A DNA stretch of 10,060 nt from Candidatus Electrothrix marina (GTDB lineage: Bacteria > Desulfobacterota > Desulfobulbia > Desulfobulbales > Desulfobulbaceae). The DNA lies in the NCBI GenBank assembly GCA_004028495.1, contig MTKS01000037.1, forward strand, positions 1 to 10,060, given 5' to 3'. This document shows, in pieces, positions 1 through 6,775 of the stretch. Under the pieces are notes generated by a model. The model was not told the origin of the DNA. It saw only the letters and a list, made by a program, of their open reading frames with translations, and searched no databases. How positions within the stretch are numbered: position 1 is the stretch's first letter; each line of letters starts with the position of its first letter. The position numbers were made by a program, and so were the translations under genes.

Positions 1-267
1 GGCTTCCAGGTTTTCCGTGGTCGTTCCTATGGTTCCGGCAGGAAAGGAAGCCTGCACTTCCACCTCACCACCTTCAAGCAGCTTAAACAGGCTCTTGGCG
101 TGGGCCCGTTCCTGCTCAGCTGTTTTTTCAAAGATGTTGGCAATCTGCACCAACCCTTCCTTTTTAGCCACTTTTGCCGCAAACGAGTAGCGGTTTCTGG
201 CCTGGGATTCTCCGGCGAACGCGGTAAGGATATTTTTCTCTGTCCTGGAACCTTGCAATGCGGTCAT
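1..267 (-). CDS. rbr: Rubrerythrin, N-terminal part (runs off the left edge)
   Basis: Diiron peroxidase that reduces hydrogen peroxide in the cytoplasm of anaerobes. The 89 residues seen are the first half of the ferritin-like four-helix domain. They show the helix motif GESQARNRY with Glu20, and AEQERAH with Glu53 and His56. These positions match the known diiron ligands of Desulfovibrio rubrerythrin (Glu20, Glu53, His56). The remaining ligands and the C-terminal rubredoxin-like Fe(SCys)4 domain would lie beyond position 1, since family members are about 190 residues. The ATG at 267 is preceded by a GGAGA ribosome site about 9 nt upstream. The gene starts 21 nt after the stop of the Fur-family regulator on the same strand, with no terminator between, so the two are probably co-transcribed. 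A PerR-type regulator next to rbr is a common arrangement and supports a peroxide-stress role. The family call is secure. Whether the C-terminal rubredoxin domain is present cannot be seen. Confidence 0.95.
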   Translation of the reverse strand, partial: MTALQGSRTEKNILTAFAGESQARNRYSFAAKVAKKEGLVQIANIFEKTAEQERAHAKSLFKLLEGGEVEVQASFPAGTIGTTTENLEA

Positions 268-288
268 AATTATATTGTCTCCTTTTTG

Positions 289-948
289 CTAAAATGCTGC
301 TTTTCCAGCTTCGGTTATTTTATATTTACAACGGACCGGGCTTGCAACAAACCCTTTCTTTTTCAGCGCGGTGAGCTGACAACTGATCTGCTTGGGGTCC
401 AACGAGGTGACAGCGGCAATGTCTTTATTGGCACAGACATCATCTGATTTTGCCAAGACCTCAAGAACCTCGCGCTGCCGACCACTCAATCCTTTCTTTT
501 TACAGGTAATCTTTACCCCCCCCCCGTTACATTCTCCCTTGCCTGCCTGCTTTTTTCTGTTCTTCGTCTGACATTTCGGACAAACTCCGTAAAATTCCAC
601 CCGGCAGCCGGAAATTTTGTATCCCTGACTTTGCTCTTCCTCTAAAGAGAATAACCGACTCTGATCAAACTTAATATCATCAACACGCCGACATTGCACA
701 CAGAAAATATGGTCGTGCTGCTCAATTTCCTTATCGAACCGCTTCTGACGCCCGCTGATTTCCAGCTTCCTGATCATTCCTGCTTCGGACAGAATCTCAA
801 GATTCCTATACACGGTGGCCAAGCTGATACGCGGTAATTTTTTTTTGATCCGCTCATACAGTGCATCAGCAGTAGGATGGTTGTGGCAATTTCCAAGCTC
901 TTCAAGAATCAATTCACGCTGGTGGGTCATTCGTAAGATATTTTTCAT
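289..948 (-). CDS. Fur-family (PerR-like) metal-dependent repressor with an extra C-terminal winged-helix-like domain
   Basis: Cytoplasmic DNA-binding sensor, 219 residues against the usual 130-150. Residues 1-130 are a full Fur domain: recognition region SLATVYRNL (42-50), dimerisation domain, and two CxxC pairs (Cys83/86 and Cys123/126) for the structural zinc. By alignment to Bacillus PerR, the sensory-site candidates are His24, Asp72, His78, His80 and Asp91. Aspartate at the position of PerR Asp104 and the rubrerythrin neighbour favour PerR over Fur, but this is an inference. Residues 130-145 form a basic linker ending in GGG. Residues 145-219 look like a small winged helix: GRQREVLEVLA, a DIAAVTSLDPKQIS helix-turn-helix, then a LKKKGFV wing and ITEAGKAAF. 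The linker glycines are encoded by ten consecutive G; loss or gain of one base would end the protein at residue 144 or 149, a normal Fur length. ATG 948 follows AGGTGAT at 3 nt; Met7 is an alternative start. Confidence 0.9.
   Translation of the reverse strand: MKNILRMTHQRELILEELGNCHNHPTADALYERIKKKLPRISLATVYRNLEILSEAGMIRKLEISGRQKRFDKEIEQHDHIFCVQCRRVDDIKFDQSRLFSLEEEQSQGYKISGCRVEFYGVCPKCQTKNRKKQAGKGECNGGGVKITCKKKGLSGRQREVLEVLAKSDDVCANKDIAAVTSLDPKQISCQLTALKKKGFVASPVRCKYKITEAGKAAF
516..525 (-). repeat. Ten-base poly-G tract inside the Fur-family gene
   Basis: Ten C on the plus strand are ten G in the coding strand, codons 142-145 (Gly-Gly-Gly plus the first base of Val145). The tract lies at the junction of the Fur domain and the extra C-terminal domain. 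With nine G the next codon is TAA and the protein ends at residue 144. With eleven or eight G the reading continues as Lys-Asp-Tyr-Leu and stops, giving 149 or 148 residues. Only ten G (or a multiple of three away) allows the long form. G tracts of this length are typical sites of slipped-strand replication and of transcriptional slippage. They are also typical places for sequencing errors, so the count itself needs confirmation. Confidence 0.9.
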
Positions 949-984
949 CGGATCACCTGCTGTTAGTTATTATTATTCTCTTAA

Positions 985-1011
985 AGTAATTAAGAATTAT
1001 TACTGTGTCAA
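985..1011 (-). promoter_or_regulatory. Promoter -35 and palindromic operator candidate of the Fur-family/rbr operon
   Basis: Read on the minus strand, a perfect TTGACA lies at 1011-1006, followed after 17 nt by TACTTT (988-983), a weak -10. The spacer and -10 region contain a 20-bp near-palindrome at 985-1004 with outer arms AGTAAT/ATTACT and one mismatched pair further in. A second, overlapping repeat is CTTAA/TTAAG at 980-994. An A+T-rich dyad between -35 and -10, upstream of a Fur-family gene, is where an autoregulatory Per/Fur operator is expected. It does not match the TTATAATnATTATAA Per box closely, so binding by this protein is inferred from position only. Confidence 0.5.
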
Positions 1012-1224
1012 GAGTAATGTCGACACCGCAGGATATCTTAAAAAGAGACGAAAATAAAAACAAAAATACAATAACTAGTTGATATCAAAAAGTAACACAG
1101 GCAGGAAAGAGGAAATTTATCGGGCATTTTTCCTCTATAAAAAAAATCTTTTTGATGACCGACAGAAAAAAGAAGGAAAAAAAGGAAAAAAAGGAAAAGA
1201 GAGAGTTTTACGGAAAAAACGCTT
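1012..1224. other. A-rich gap between the regulator promoter and the csp terminator, with a 9-bp triplicate
   Basis: No gene is seen. The most regular feature is a 9-bp direct repeat, AAGGAAAAA, at 1173-1181, 1182-1190 and 1191-1199 (the last copy ends in G instead of A). On the minus strand this is a pyrimidine tract downstream of the csp terminator. The plus-strand reading through it is an open frame made of Lys, Arg and Gly codons. It is a by-product of the A-rich composition and has no ribosome site. Confidence 0.5.
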
Positions 1225-1263
1225 AAAAAAAATCATCAAGAGTGCAGCTCGTGCACTCTTGAT
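1225..1263 (-). terminator. Intrinsic terminator of the cold-shock gene
   Basis: On the minus strand a perfect 12-bp stem (ATCAAGAGTGCA with TGCACTCTTGAT, 1263-1252 and 1246-1235) has a 5-nt loop. It is followed after two bases by a run of eight U (plus-strand A at 1225-1232). It lies 58 nt after the csp stop codon and points the right way to end that transcript. Confidence 0.93.
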
Positions 1264-1320
1264 CCAACGAAACCTTCCCCTGAAAAAAGGAGGGGATTTC
1301 ACCTTAAAAAAAACAAGACG

Positions 1321-1521
1321 TTACAGAGAAACAACATTCTCTGCGGCAGGCCCTTTCGCACCGTCAACAACATCAAAAGTTACTCGTTGACCTTCCTGCA
1401 GGCTCCTGAACCCATCGGCCTTAATTGCCGAATGATGGACAAAGACATCTGATCCGCCATCTTGCTCAATAAATCCGAATCCTTTGGAATCGTTAAACCA
1501 TTTTACTGTTCCTTCTGCCAT
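1321..1521 (-). CDS. CspA-family cold-shock protein
   Basis: Single-stranded RNA/DNA-binding protein of 66 residues, a five-stranded OB-fold that acts as an RNA chaperone in the cytoplasm. It has the family hallmarks: [15 protein letters not shown] near the N-terminus with RNP1 (KGFGFI), then VFVHHSAI as RNP2, then [15 protein letters not shown] at the C-terminus. Its length is normal for the family (65-70 residues). The ATG at 1521 has a strong AAGGAG site 8 nt upstream. The gene is monocistronic: its own terminator follows, and a long leader lies upstream. Whether it is cold-induced or constitutive cannot be told from the protein. Confidence 0.96.
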   Translation of the reverse strand: MAEGTVKWFNDSKGFGFIEQDGGSDVFVHHSAIKADGFRSLQEGQRVTFDVVDGAKGPAAENVVSL

Positions 1522-1703
1522 TGTGATACTCCTTGCTACGCGGTTTCCTTATGAAACCATTTTAAAAAAAAGCGGATTCCTGTTACGAAGTCCCGGTGCA
1601 GGACTGCAAACTCAGCCTGCGGTTTACAAGATCAACTCCAGCCAAGGCCGCAATTAATCAGTACAGATGAATACCATATATAAGCTGCACAGCAAAAAAA
1701 CAA
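1522..1703 (-). promoter_or_regulatory. Candidate csp promoter and long structured 5' leader
   Basis: On the minus strand TTGTTT (1703-1698) and TATATG (1680-1675) are spaced by 17 nt and would start the RNA near 1668, giving a leader of about 145 nt. Long leaders are typical of cold-inducible csp mRNAs. A perfect 6-bp hairpin, GGTTTC/GAAACC with a 5-nt loop (1558-1542), sits just upstream of the AAGGAG ribosome site, preceded by a run of eight U (1571-1564). Assignment of the promoter is weak (4 of 6 at the -10). The hairpin is directly visible. Confidence 0.4.
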
Positions 1704-1887
1704 GCATTTTTTCAGCGTAACCACCCAAAAACAAAGGGAAGATCCGAGCGATTCCGAGATTTCCCCTTGTGCCGCAAGAAAATTCCAGCTTTTAAAAAAA
1801 GAGAGCGTCGGTTACTTTTTTCAGGCTGCATCAGGCAGCATTATCAGATGAGAGCAGACGACCGGTTTAACAAGCTCCGCATATTTC
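1704..1887. other. Gap between csp promoter and RND operon end, nothing convincing
   Basis: This stretch lies downstream of the permease stop and upstream of the csp promoter. It has a short GCTGC/GCAGC hairpin at 1825-1839, but no U tract follows on the minus strand, so I see no clear intrinsic terminator for the efflux operon. Transcription may run on into csp or end in a factor-dependent way. No coding signal. Confidence 0.4.
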
Positions 1888-4800
1888 TCATTCCATCCGA
1901 TCCACCCTTCTCGCAGCGGCAGGCTCCACCGCCTCGCGTTCCAACCAAATACCGGTCTGCAAGCGACCGATCACCCGGCGCCAGTCGTTCACAATAGCCA
2001 ACAGGCTGGGGATCAAAACCAGGGTCAGGACAGTCGACCCGACAACCCCGCCTGCCAAGGAGAGGGCCATAGGAATAAGAAACCGGGCCTGCATATCGGT
2101 CTCCAGAATCAACGGTGCCAGCCCGCCCACTGTGGAAACAGAAGTCAGGAGGATAGCCCGGAAACGGCGTGCTCCCCCCTTGATCACTGCATTGAAAAAA
2201 GACATCCCTTCGGCCAGGTTCTCGTTGATGCGCTCAATAAGAACAATGGCGTCATTGACCACTACCCCGGTCAGGGCGACCATACCGAACATGGACATCA
2301 TAGACAGATCAAAGCCCAGTAGGAGATGGGCCAAAATTGCCCCGATAATACCGAAGGGTATGCTCACCAGAATAACCAGCGGCTGGATATAGGAGCGAAA
2401 AACAGTGGCCACGATAACAAAAATCCCCAGCACGGCCAAGGGCACAGTGACTTTGAGCGGGGCAAAGGATTCCCGCATATTTTTCTTTTCCCCTTGGGTG
2501 GAGACATGCAGCCCCGGATATTGTCCCTCAAGCTGCTGAAAAAAAGATGTCAGATCATCAAAGACTTCCTGGGCATTGGCCCGTTTCGGATCCACATCCG
2601 CTGTAACCGCCACCCGACGCATACCGTCAGTGCGGGTAATGGCGGAAAATCCCGGCCCGAATTCCATATCCGCCACCGAGAGCAAGGGGACTTCCTGCCC
2701 GGCGGAAGTACGGATGCGCATCCGCTGAAAATCCGTGACCCGGCTTCGTTCCTCCAGAGTATAACGCACCTTCACCCGAATATCGTCCTGCCCCCGCTGC
2801 ACCCGAAAGGCCTCTCTCCCGTAAAAACCGGCATTGACCTGTAAGGCCAAATCCTCAACAGTCAGGCCCAGGGATCTGGCCTCCGGCTTCAGGGTCAGGC
2901 GAAATTCATTTTTTCCCGGAGTATTATCGGAACGTATTTGAACAACCCCGCTATAGCTGCGCAATTTCTCTTGGAGCTGCTCTGCGGCGGCAGTGATATC
3001 CGCCATCCTGCTCCCCTGAATCCAGAACTCCAGCTCCGCACCGCCCGGCCCGTGTGATTCCCCTTCAAAGATCAATGATTTTGCCCCGGCAACAGAACCG
3101 ATCTCCTCTTCCCAAGCGACCATCAGATCATTGGAATGCATCCCTCGTTTTTCTTCGGGAAGCATGATGAACTGGACCGAGCCGAGATGCGACCCAGTCT
3201 GCCCCCGCTGCAAGGAACTCAGGCTCTGACCGACCAGGATCATCCGCTGTTCAATCAAGGGGTCACCGCTCACCGTTTGCGTGCGCCCGGCCACCCGGAG
3301 AAAAGCCTGCTCAATCCTTTTCAACGCCTGAAGCGTCACGTCCAGCGGCGTTCCTTCAGGGAAGGAAACATTGGCCGTGACCACAAAACTGTCTGTTTTC
3401 GGAAAGACCTGAAATTTGACCAGCCCGCCCTGAACCAGCCCGGCAGCCAGGAGAAGAGAGGCGATGGATATTGCGAGAAAGATATAACGCCAGTGCAGGG
3501 CCCAGGCGAGAAAAGGGAGATAGATTCGGTTGATGAACAGATCAAGCGCAGCCTGGACAAACCGCTGAAGCTGATACAGAGGATTCCATTTGGGAACGGG
3601 ACGATTTAAGTCCGGGAGATGGCTGAGATGGGCAGGCAGCAGAAAGAGGCATTCCCAGAGGGAAACCAGCAGACTGGCAATGACCACAGTGGGCAGGATC
3701 TCGATAAACTTTCCCATGACCCCGCCGACAAAGGCCAGCGGAATAAAGGCCACAACCGTGGTGGTCACGGCCGCGAACACCGGCATGGCTACCTCCGCCA
3801 CCCCCTCCACTGCAGCCCGCAACGGAGACAGCCCTTTTCTGCGGTGAACATAGATGGCTTCGCCCACCACAATGGCATCATCCACCACAATGCCGAGTAC
3901 CATGATAACCCCGAACAGGGAAATCATATTCATTGTTTCGCCCAGGTACCAAAGAATGAACATGGCACCGGAAAGGGAGATAGGGATTCCCATCCCGCTC
4001 CAGAAGGCTAAGCGCAGATCAAGAAAAAGCCAAAGAAGACAGAAAACCAGGATCAGCCCCACCGTCCCGTTCCGGGTGAGCAAGCTGATTCGGGCTCGCA
4101 GGGCTCTTGTGTTATCAAAAAAAATTTCCAGATGCACACCGGGAGGCAGCAGCGACTGTTTATCTTTTACGTATTCCTGCACACTGTCTGCAATATGGAT
4201 TGCATCTTCCTCTTCGGTTTTAAAAACCATGACAAAGGCGGCAGGCTCGCCGTTCACCTCGGAGATGATCGGATCCTCGGTAAAACCGTCCCGAATGGTC
4301 GCCAGCTGCCCGAGCCGAAGCAGCTCACCCGAGGCATCAGCCCGCACAATAATTTCAGCAAGCTCCTCCCCGGTATATTTCCGCCCCACAGTGCGGAGAC
4401 GGATTTCTTCCTCTTCAGTACGCAGGGTGCCACCGTGCAGATTAATGCTGGATCGGCGCACAGCTTCGGCTACCTGAGTAAAGGTCAATCCGTAGCGTCT
4501 AAGCTGCTCTTCCGGAACCTCGATGGAAATCTCGTAATCCCGTGTGCCGAAGGTATCCACCTGGGAAATACCGTCTAAGGAACGAATTTCATCCTTCAGG
4601 CGTTCCGCCTGGACCTTGAGCTGTTTCTCCGACATTCTGCCGGACAGGGCCAGCAACACCACGGAGTTCCGCATGGTCAGTTCGGTGATCACCGGTTTTT
4701 CCGCATCAACCGGAAAAGTGGAGACGGCATCAATCTTGGACTTTACATCATCGAGAATCTCATCAACATCAGCCCCTTCCTGGACATCCACCAAGGCCGA

Positions 4801-5070
4801 CCCCATATTTTCGGCTGCTGTGGTTGTGTACTGTTTGATCCCCTCAACGCCTTCCAGGGCCTCCTCAATTTTAAGAATAACGCCCTCTTCCACCTCCTCC
4901 GGATCAGCACCGGGATAAGCAACCCGGATCATTATTTTATCAACAGAAAAATCCGGGAAGTTTTCCCGCCGCATGGTAGACAGGGCCATGACACCGCCCA
5001 CCATAATCATCAGCAAAACAATATTGGCAAAGACGGTATTGGAGGCAAAGGCAGTAAGAATTTTTTTCAT
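1888..5070 (-). CDS. RND-family efflux permease (AcrB/AcrD/AcrF type)
   Basis: Inner-membrane proton/substrate antiporter of the resistance-nodulation-division superfamily, 1060 residues, full length for the family. TM1 is at about 10-31 (NTVFANIVLLMIMVGGVMAL). The first periplasmic loop begins with the porter signature near FPDFSVDKIMIRVAYPGADPEEVEEGV. TM4 has the proton-relay pair Asp397-Asp398 in GIVVDDAIVVGE. A second large periplasmic loop spans about 550-870. TM10 reads GVVVNDAIVLIERIN (935-949), so the lysine of AcrB (Lys940) is replaced by Asn939-Asp940. The relay therefore differs from classical AcrB. The ATG at 5070 overlaps the adaptor's TAA by one base (TAATG) and is preceded by GGGAG, implying translational coupling. 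Substrate cannot be deduced. No outer-membrane TolC-type channel is encoded nearby, so the pump probably shares one. It belongs to one transcript with the adaptor, under the Fur-box promoter. Confidence 0.96.
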   Translation of the reverse strand: MKKILTAFASNTVFANIVLLMIMVGGVMALSTMRRENFPDFSVDKIMIRVAYPGADPEEVEEGVILKIEEALEGVEGIKQYTTTAAENMGSALVDVQEGADVDEILDDVKSKIDAVSTFPVDAEKPVITELTMRNSVVLLALSGRMSEKQLKVQAERLKDEIRSLDGISQVDTFGTRDYEISIEVPEEQLRRYGLTFTQVAEAVRRSSINLHGGTLRTEEEEIRLRTVGRKYTGEELAEIIVRADASGELLRLGQLATIRDGFTEDPIISEVNGEPAAFVMVFKTEEEDAIHIADSVQEYVKDKQSLLPPGVHLEIFFDNTRALRARISLLTRNGTVGLILVFCLLWLFLDLRLAFWSGMGIPISLSGAMFILWYLGETMNMISLFGVIMVLGIVVDDAIVVGEAIYVHRRKGLSPLRAAVEGVAEVAMPVFAAVTTTVVAFIPLAFVGGVMGKFIEILPTVVIASLLVSLWECLFLLPAHLSHLPDLNRPVPKWNPLYQLQRFVQAALDLFINRIYLPFLAWALHWRYIFLAISIASLLLAAGLVQGGLVKFQVFPKTDSFVVTANVSFPEGTPLDVTLQALKRIEQAFLRVAGRTQTVSGDPLIEQRMILVGQSLSSLQRGQTGSHLGSVQFIMLPEEKRGMHSNDLMVAWEEEIGSVAGAKSLIFEGESHGPGGAELEFWIQGSRMADITAAAEQLQEKLRSYSGVVQIRSDNTPGKNEFRLTLKPEARSLGLTVEDLALQVNAGFYGREAFRVQRGQDDIRVKVRYTLEERSRVTDFQRMRIRTSAGQEVPLLSVADMEFGPGFSAITRTDGMRRVAVTADVDPKRANAQEVFDDLTSFFQQLEGQYPGLHVSTQGEKKNMRESFAPLKVTVPLAVLGIFVIVATVFRSYIQPLVILVSIPFGIIGAILAHLLLGFDLSMMSMFGMVALTGVVVNDAIVLIERINENLAEGMSFFNAVIKGGARRFRAILLTSVSTVGGLAPLILETDMQARFLIPMALSLAGGVVGSTVLTLVLIPSLLAIVNDWRRVIGRLQTGIWLEREAVEPAAARRVDRME

Positions 5071-6257
5071 TATTCTCCCGCCTCCTCACTGGCCGGCTCA
5101 AGGATACTGACAAGACTGTTCTCCAGCGGATTTTCCAAGCGGGTGATGATGACCTGTTCGCCTTCCTTGAGACCAGCAATAATAAAGGCCGTACTTTCCT
5201 CAATCCGCGCCACCTCTACGTTACGGGTGTGCAGACGGTTTTCCTCAACAACATAGACCGTCTGCTCAAAGCTCACCGCTGCTCGGGGAAGGGCAAAGAC
5301 GTTTTCCAAAGAACGCCCCTCAATATCCACCCGGCAAAACATGCCCTGAACTAACGGAAAGGAAGCATCCTTATCCGGTTGCAAACGAATCGCCACGGTC
5401 AGACTTCTGGTCCGGGGATCAAAACGGATAACACGGTCGAGACTCCCCTGCACTCGCGCGTTTTCTCTTTCGGTCCAGGTAACAGTACAGGCGGTTTTTT
5501 CCGGAAGACCGAACCAGGATTGGCCCTCCTTACCGGGTTTAAAACGCAACCATTCCAGTGCGTCACTACTGTCCAATGGTACCTTAAGCTCAAGATTGCT
5601 GTCATCGGTCAGGGTGAGCAGATTTTTCCCTGGTGTGACATATTCATCCTGATCCGCAGCCAGTTCAGTAATACGCCCGTTAAAAGGAGCGTAAATAACG
5701 CAGCGGGAAAGCTGAAGCTTTGCCTGATCAATACTCTGTTTCACCTGAATGATCTGATTACTGATGGCGTTGACCGCCTGTTCACCCTTTTCCACAGTGG
5801 ACTGAGTCCCGACCTTTTTCTTTGCATACAGATTCCTGACCCGCGTATATTCCTTGCGGGCAAGCTCAAGATCACGAACCAAACTTTTCAGACGGGCCTG
5901 CGCACTTTCCAGGTTCAGGCGAAAATCCTGCTCATTGATTCTATACAGAATTTCTCCTTTCTCAATGACGGCTCCTATCTGGAGATCCTGATGAGCAAAG
6001 ATGATACGACCGGCCACCTCGGCAGGTAGCGTGACCTCAGTACGCGAAACGATTTCCCCGTAACCGGAAATGCTCACCGGAACCGTTTTCGCCTGCACCC
6101 GAACCGCCTGAACCGGCAGAGCGGATTCTTTTCTCTCCACCTTTTGCGGTGATTTTTTCATTTTCTTCAGCTTTTTCATGCCGAAAACGCCGCCGGCAAG
6201 AATCAGCAGACAGAGAATAATGCGCACGAGTACCAAGCCTGTTTTTTTTACCTGCAT
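5070..6257 (-). CDS. RND periplasmic adaptor (membrane fusion protein, HlyD/AcrA family)
   Basis: Links the inner-membrane permease to an outer-membrane channel; 395 residues. It has an N-terminal membrane anchor at 8-26 (LVLVRIILCLLILAGGVFG) with no lipobox cysteine in the expected place, so it is probably an uncleaved anchor or signal peptide. A Lys-rich linker follows. The first half of the lipoyl domain is at about 60-110 (GYGEIVSRTEVTLPAEVAGRI, then GAVIEKGEILYRIN). A coiled-coil hairpin runs from about 112 to 185. The returning lipoyl half is YAPFNGRITELAA (189-201), and beta-barrel and membrane-proximal domains follow to the end. The ATG at 6257 follows GGGAAG at 5 nt and AGGAG further up. 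It is the first gene of a two-gene operon; its TAA shares one base with the permease ATG. The leader is about 50 nt and begins at the Fur-type box. Confidence 0.95.
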   Translation of the reverse strand: MQVKKTGLVLVRIILCLLILAGGVFGMKKLKKMKKSPQKVERKESALPVQAVRVQAKTVPVSISGYGEIVSRTEVTLPAEVAGRIIFAHQDLQIGAVIEKGEILYRINEQDFRLNLESAQARLKSLVRDLELARKEYTRVRNLYAKKKVGTQSTVEKGEQAVNAISNQIIQVKQSIDQAKLQLSRCVIYAPFNGRITELAADQDEYVTPGKNLLTLTDDSNLELKVPLDSSDALEWLRFKPGKEGQSWFGLPEKTACTVTWTERENARVQGSLDRVIRFDPRTRSLTVAIRLQPDKDASFPLVQGMFCRVDIEGRSLENVFALPRAAVSFEQTVYVVEENRLHTRNVEVARIEESTAFIIAGLKEGEQVIITRLENPLENSLVSILEPASEEAGE

Positions 6258-6307
6258 ATTTACTTCCCTTTGCTCCTCTTTTCAAAAGGAGTCTCGTTGT
6301 ATCGAAG

Positions 6308-6322
6308 AGATAATTATTATCC
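6308..6322. promoter_or_regulatory. Fur-type operator overlapping the efflux promoter -10
   Basis: GATAAT-T-ATTATC at 6309-6321 is a perfect 6-1-6 inverted repeat. In the 7-1-7 frame it is identical at 13 of 15 positions, counting the free centre base, to the classical Fur box TGATAATnATTATCA; only the two outer bases differ. It lies across the -10 hexamer and the predicted start site, so binding would block transcription. A Fur-family repressor is encoded in the same window, though which regulator binds is inferred. Confidence 0.7.
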
Positions 6323-6344
6323 TGTTTAATAATGAACCTGACAA
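6316..6344 (-). promoter_or_regulatory. Sigma-70-type promoter of the RND efflux operon
   Basis: On the minus strand TTGTCA (6344-6339) and GATAAT (6321-6316) are 17 nt apart, five of six matches to consensus in each. A second -35-like TTGACA at 6355-6350 lies 11 nt upstream and would pair with TATTAA at 18 nt. Transcription from the first would begin near 6309, about 50 nt before the adaptor ATG. Confidence 0.65.
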
Positions 6345-6459
6345 CCTGCTGTCAACCCAAAACGCTCCCGACAATTCAAGGATCACGACAGAATACCATT
6401 AATGATATCACATCGTCTCCTCAAAGACAGGCACTCCCTCTCAAAAACACCTCGCCCGC

Positions 6460-6480
6460 ATTGAGTCATTTTTACTCAAT
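6460..6480. repeat. Perfect 7-bp inverted repeat in the divergent intergenic region
   Basis: ATTGAGT and ACTCAAT flank a 7-nt T-rich spacer. There is no U tract on either side, so it is not an intrinsic terminator. It lies between the two divergent promoters, about 105 nt upstream of the efflux -35, and could be a regulator site. The surrounding stretch from 6345 to 6680 is A+T-rich and holds no gene I can support. Confidence 0.4.
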
Positions 6481-6680
6481 CAAAAAACACAGATGACCCC
6501 TTACGACTCAACAAAAAGAGCAGGGCTAAAAAATCTGTCATCGCCATACAATACAGAGCCAACCCGCCAATCCAATCAACATATTGATACAACATATATT
6601 ATACAATAAATACAAATCCTCTTCTTTCATTCTCTATAAAAATACACATCAGCAAACACCCTCGGCATCCACAAAAAAAC

Positions 6681-6710
6681 TTGACTTTTTTACCCACCAT
6701 GCCTGATTAT
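6681..6710 (+). promoter_or_regulatory. Promoter of the riboswitch-led binding-protein operon
   Basis: TTGACT (6681-6686) and GATTAT (6705-6710) are spaced by 18 nt. Transcription would begin around 6717-6720, just ahead of the first hairpin of the structured leader. The -35 matches five of six positions and the -10 four of six. Position relative to the leader is the main support. Confidence 0.5.
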
Positions 6711-6738
6711 ACAACTAAGGGGCTGAGCTTGTTTATTT

Positions 6739-6775
6739 AAGCAGGCACCCTGCTTTCCGGTTAAAAACGGAAAGC
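6739..6775 (+). ncRNA. Two mutually exclusive leader hairpins upstream of the riboswitch core
   Basis: The first hairpin is AAGCAGG-CAC-CCTGCTT (6739-6755). The second is GCTTTCCG (6752-6759) with CGGAAAGC (6768-6775) around an 8-nt A-rich loop. They share bases 6752-6755, so only one can form fully. The 8-mer CGGAAAGC occurs again at 6807-6814 inside the riboswitch core, so the strand 6752-6759 has two equal partners. Confidence 0.5.

Noticed and set aside
1079..1390. 103-codon plus-strand open frame rich in Lys and Arg
   Set aside because: It is driven by A-rich intergenic DNA, crosses the csp terminator and enters the antisense of csp, and has no ribosome site or recognisable domain.
1825..1839. 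GCTGC/GCAGC hairpin after the RND permease as a terminator
   Set aside because: The stem is only five base pairs, and on the minus strand it is followed by CTGAAAAAAG instead of a U run.
2326..2844. Long open frames antisense to the RND permease and adaptor (for example 172 codons here)
   Set aside because: They lie opposite a clear full-length family member with good codon structure, and their translations show no domain features.
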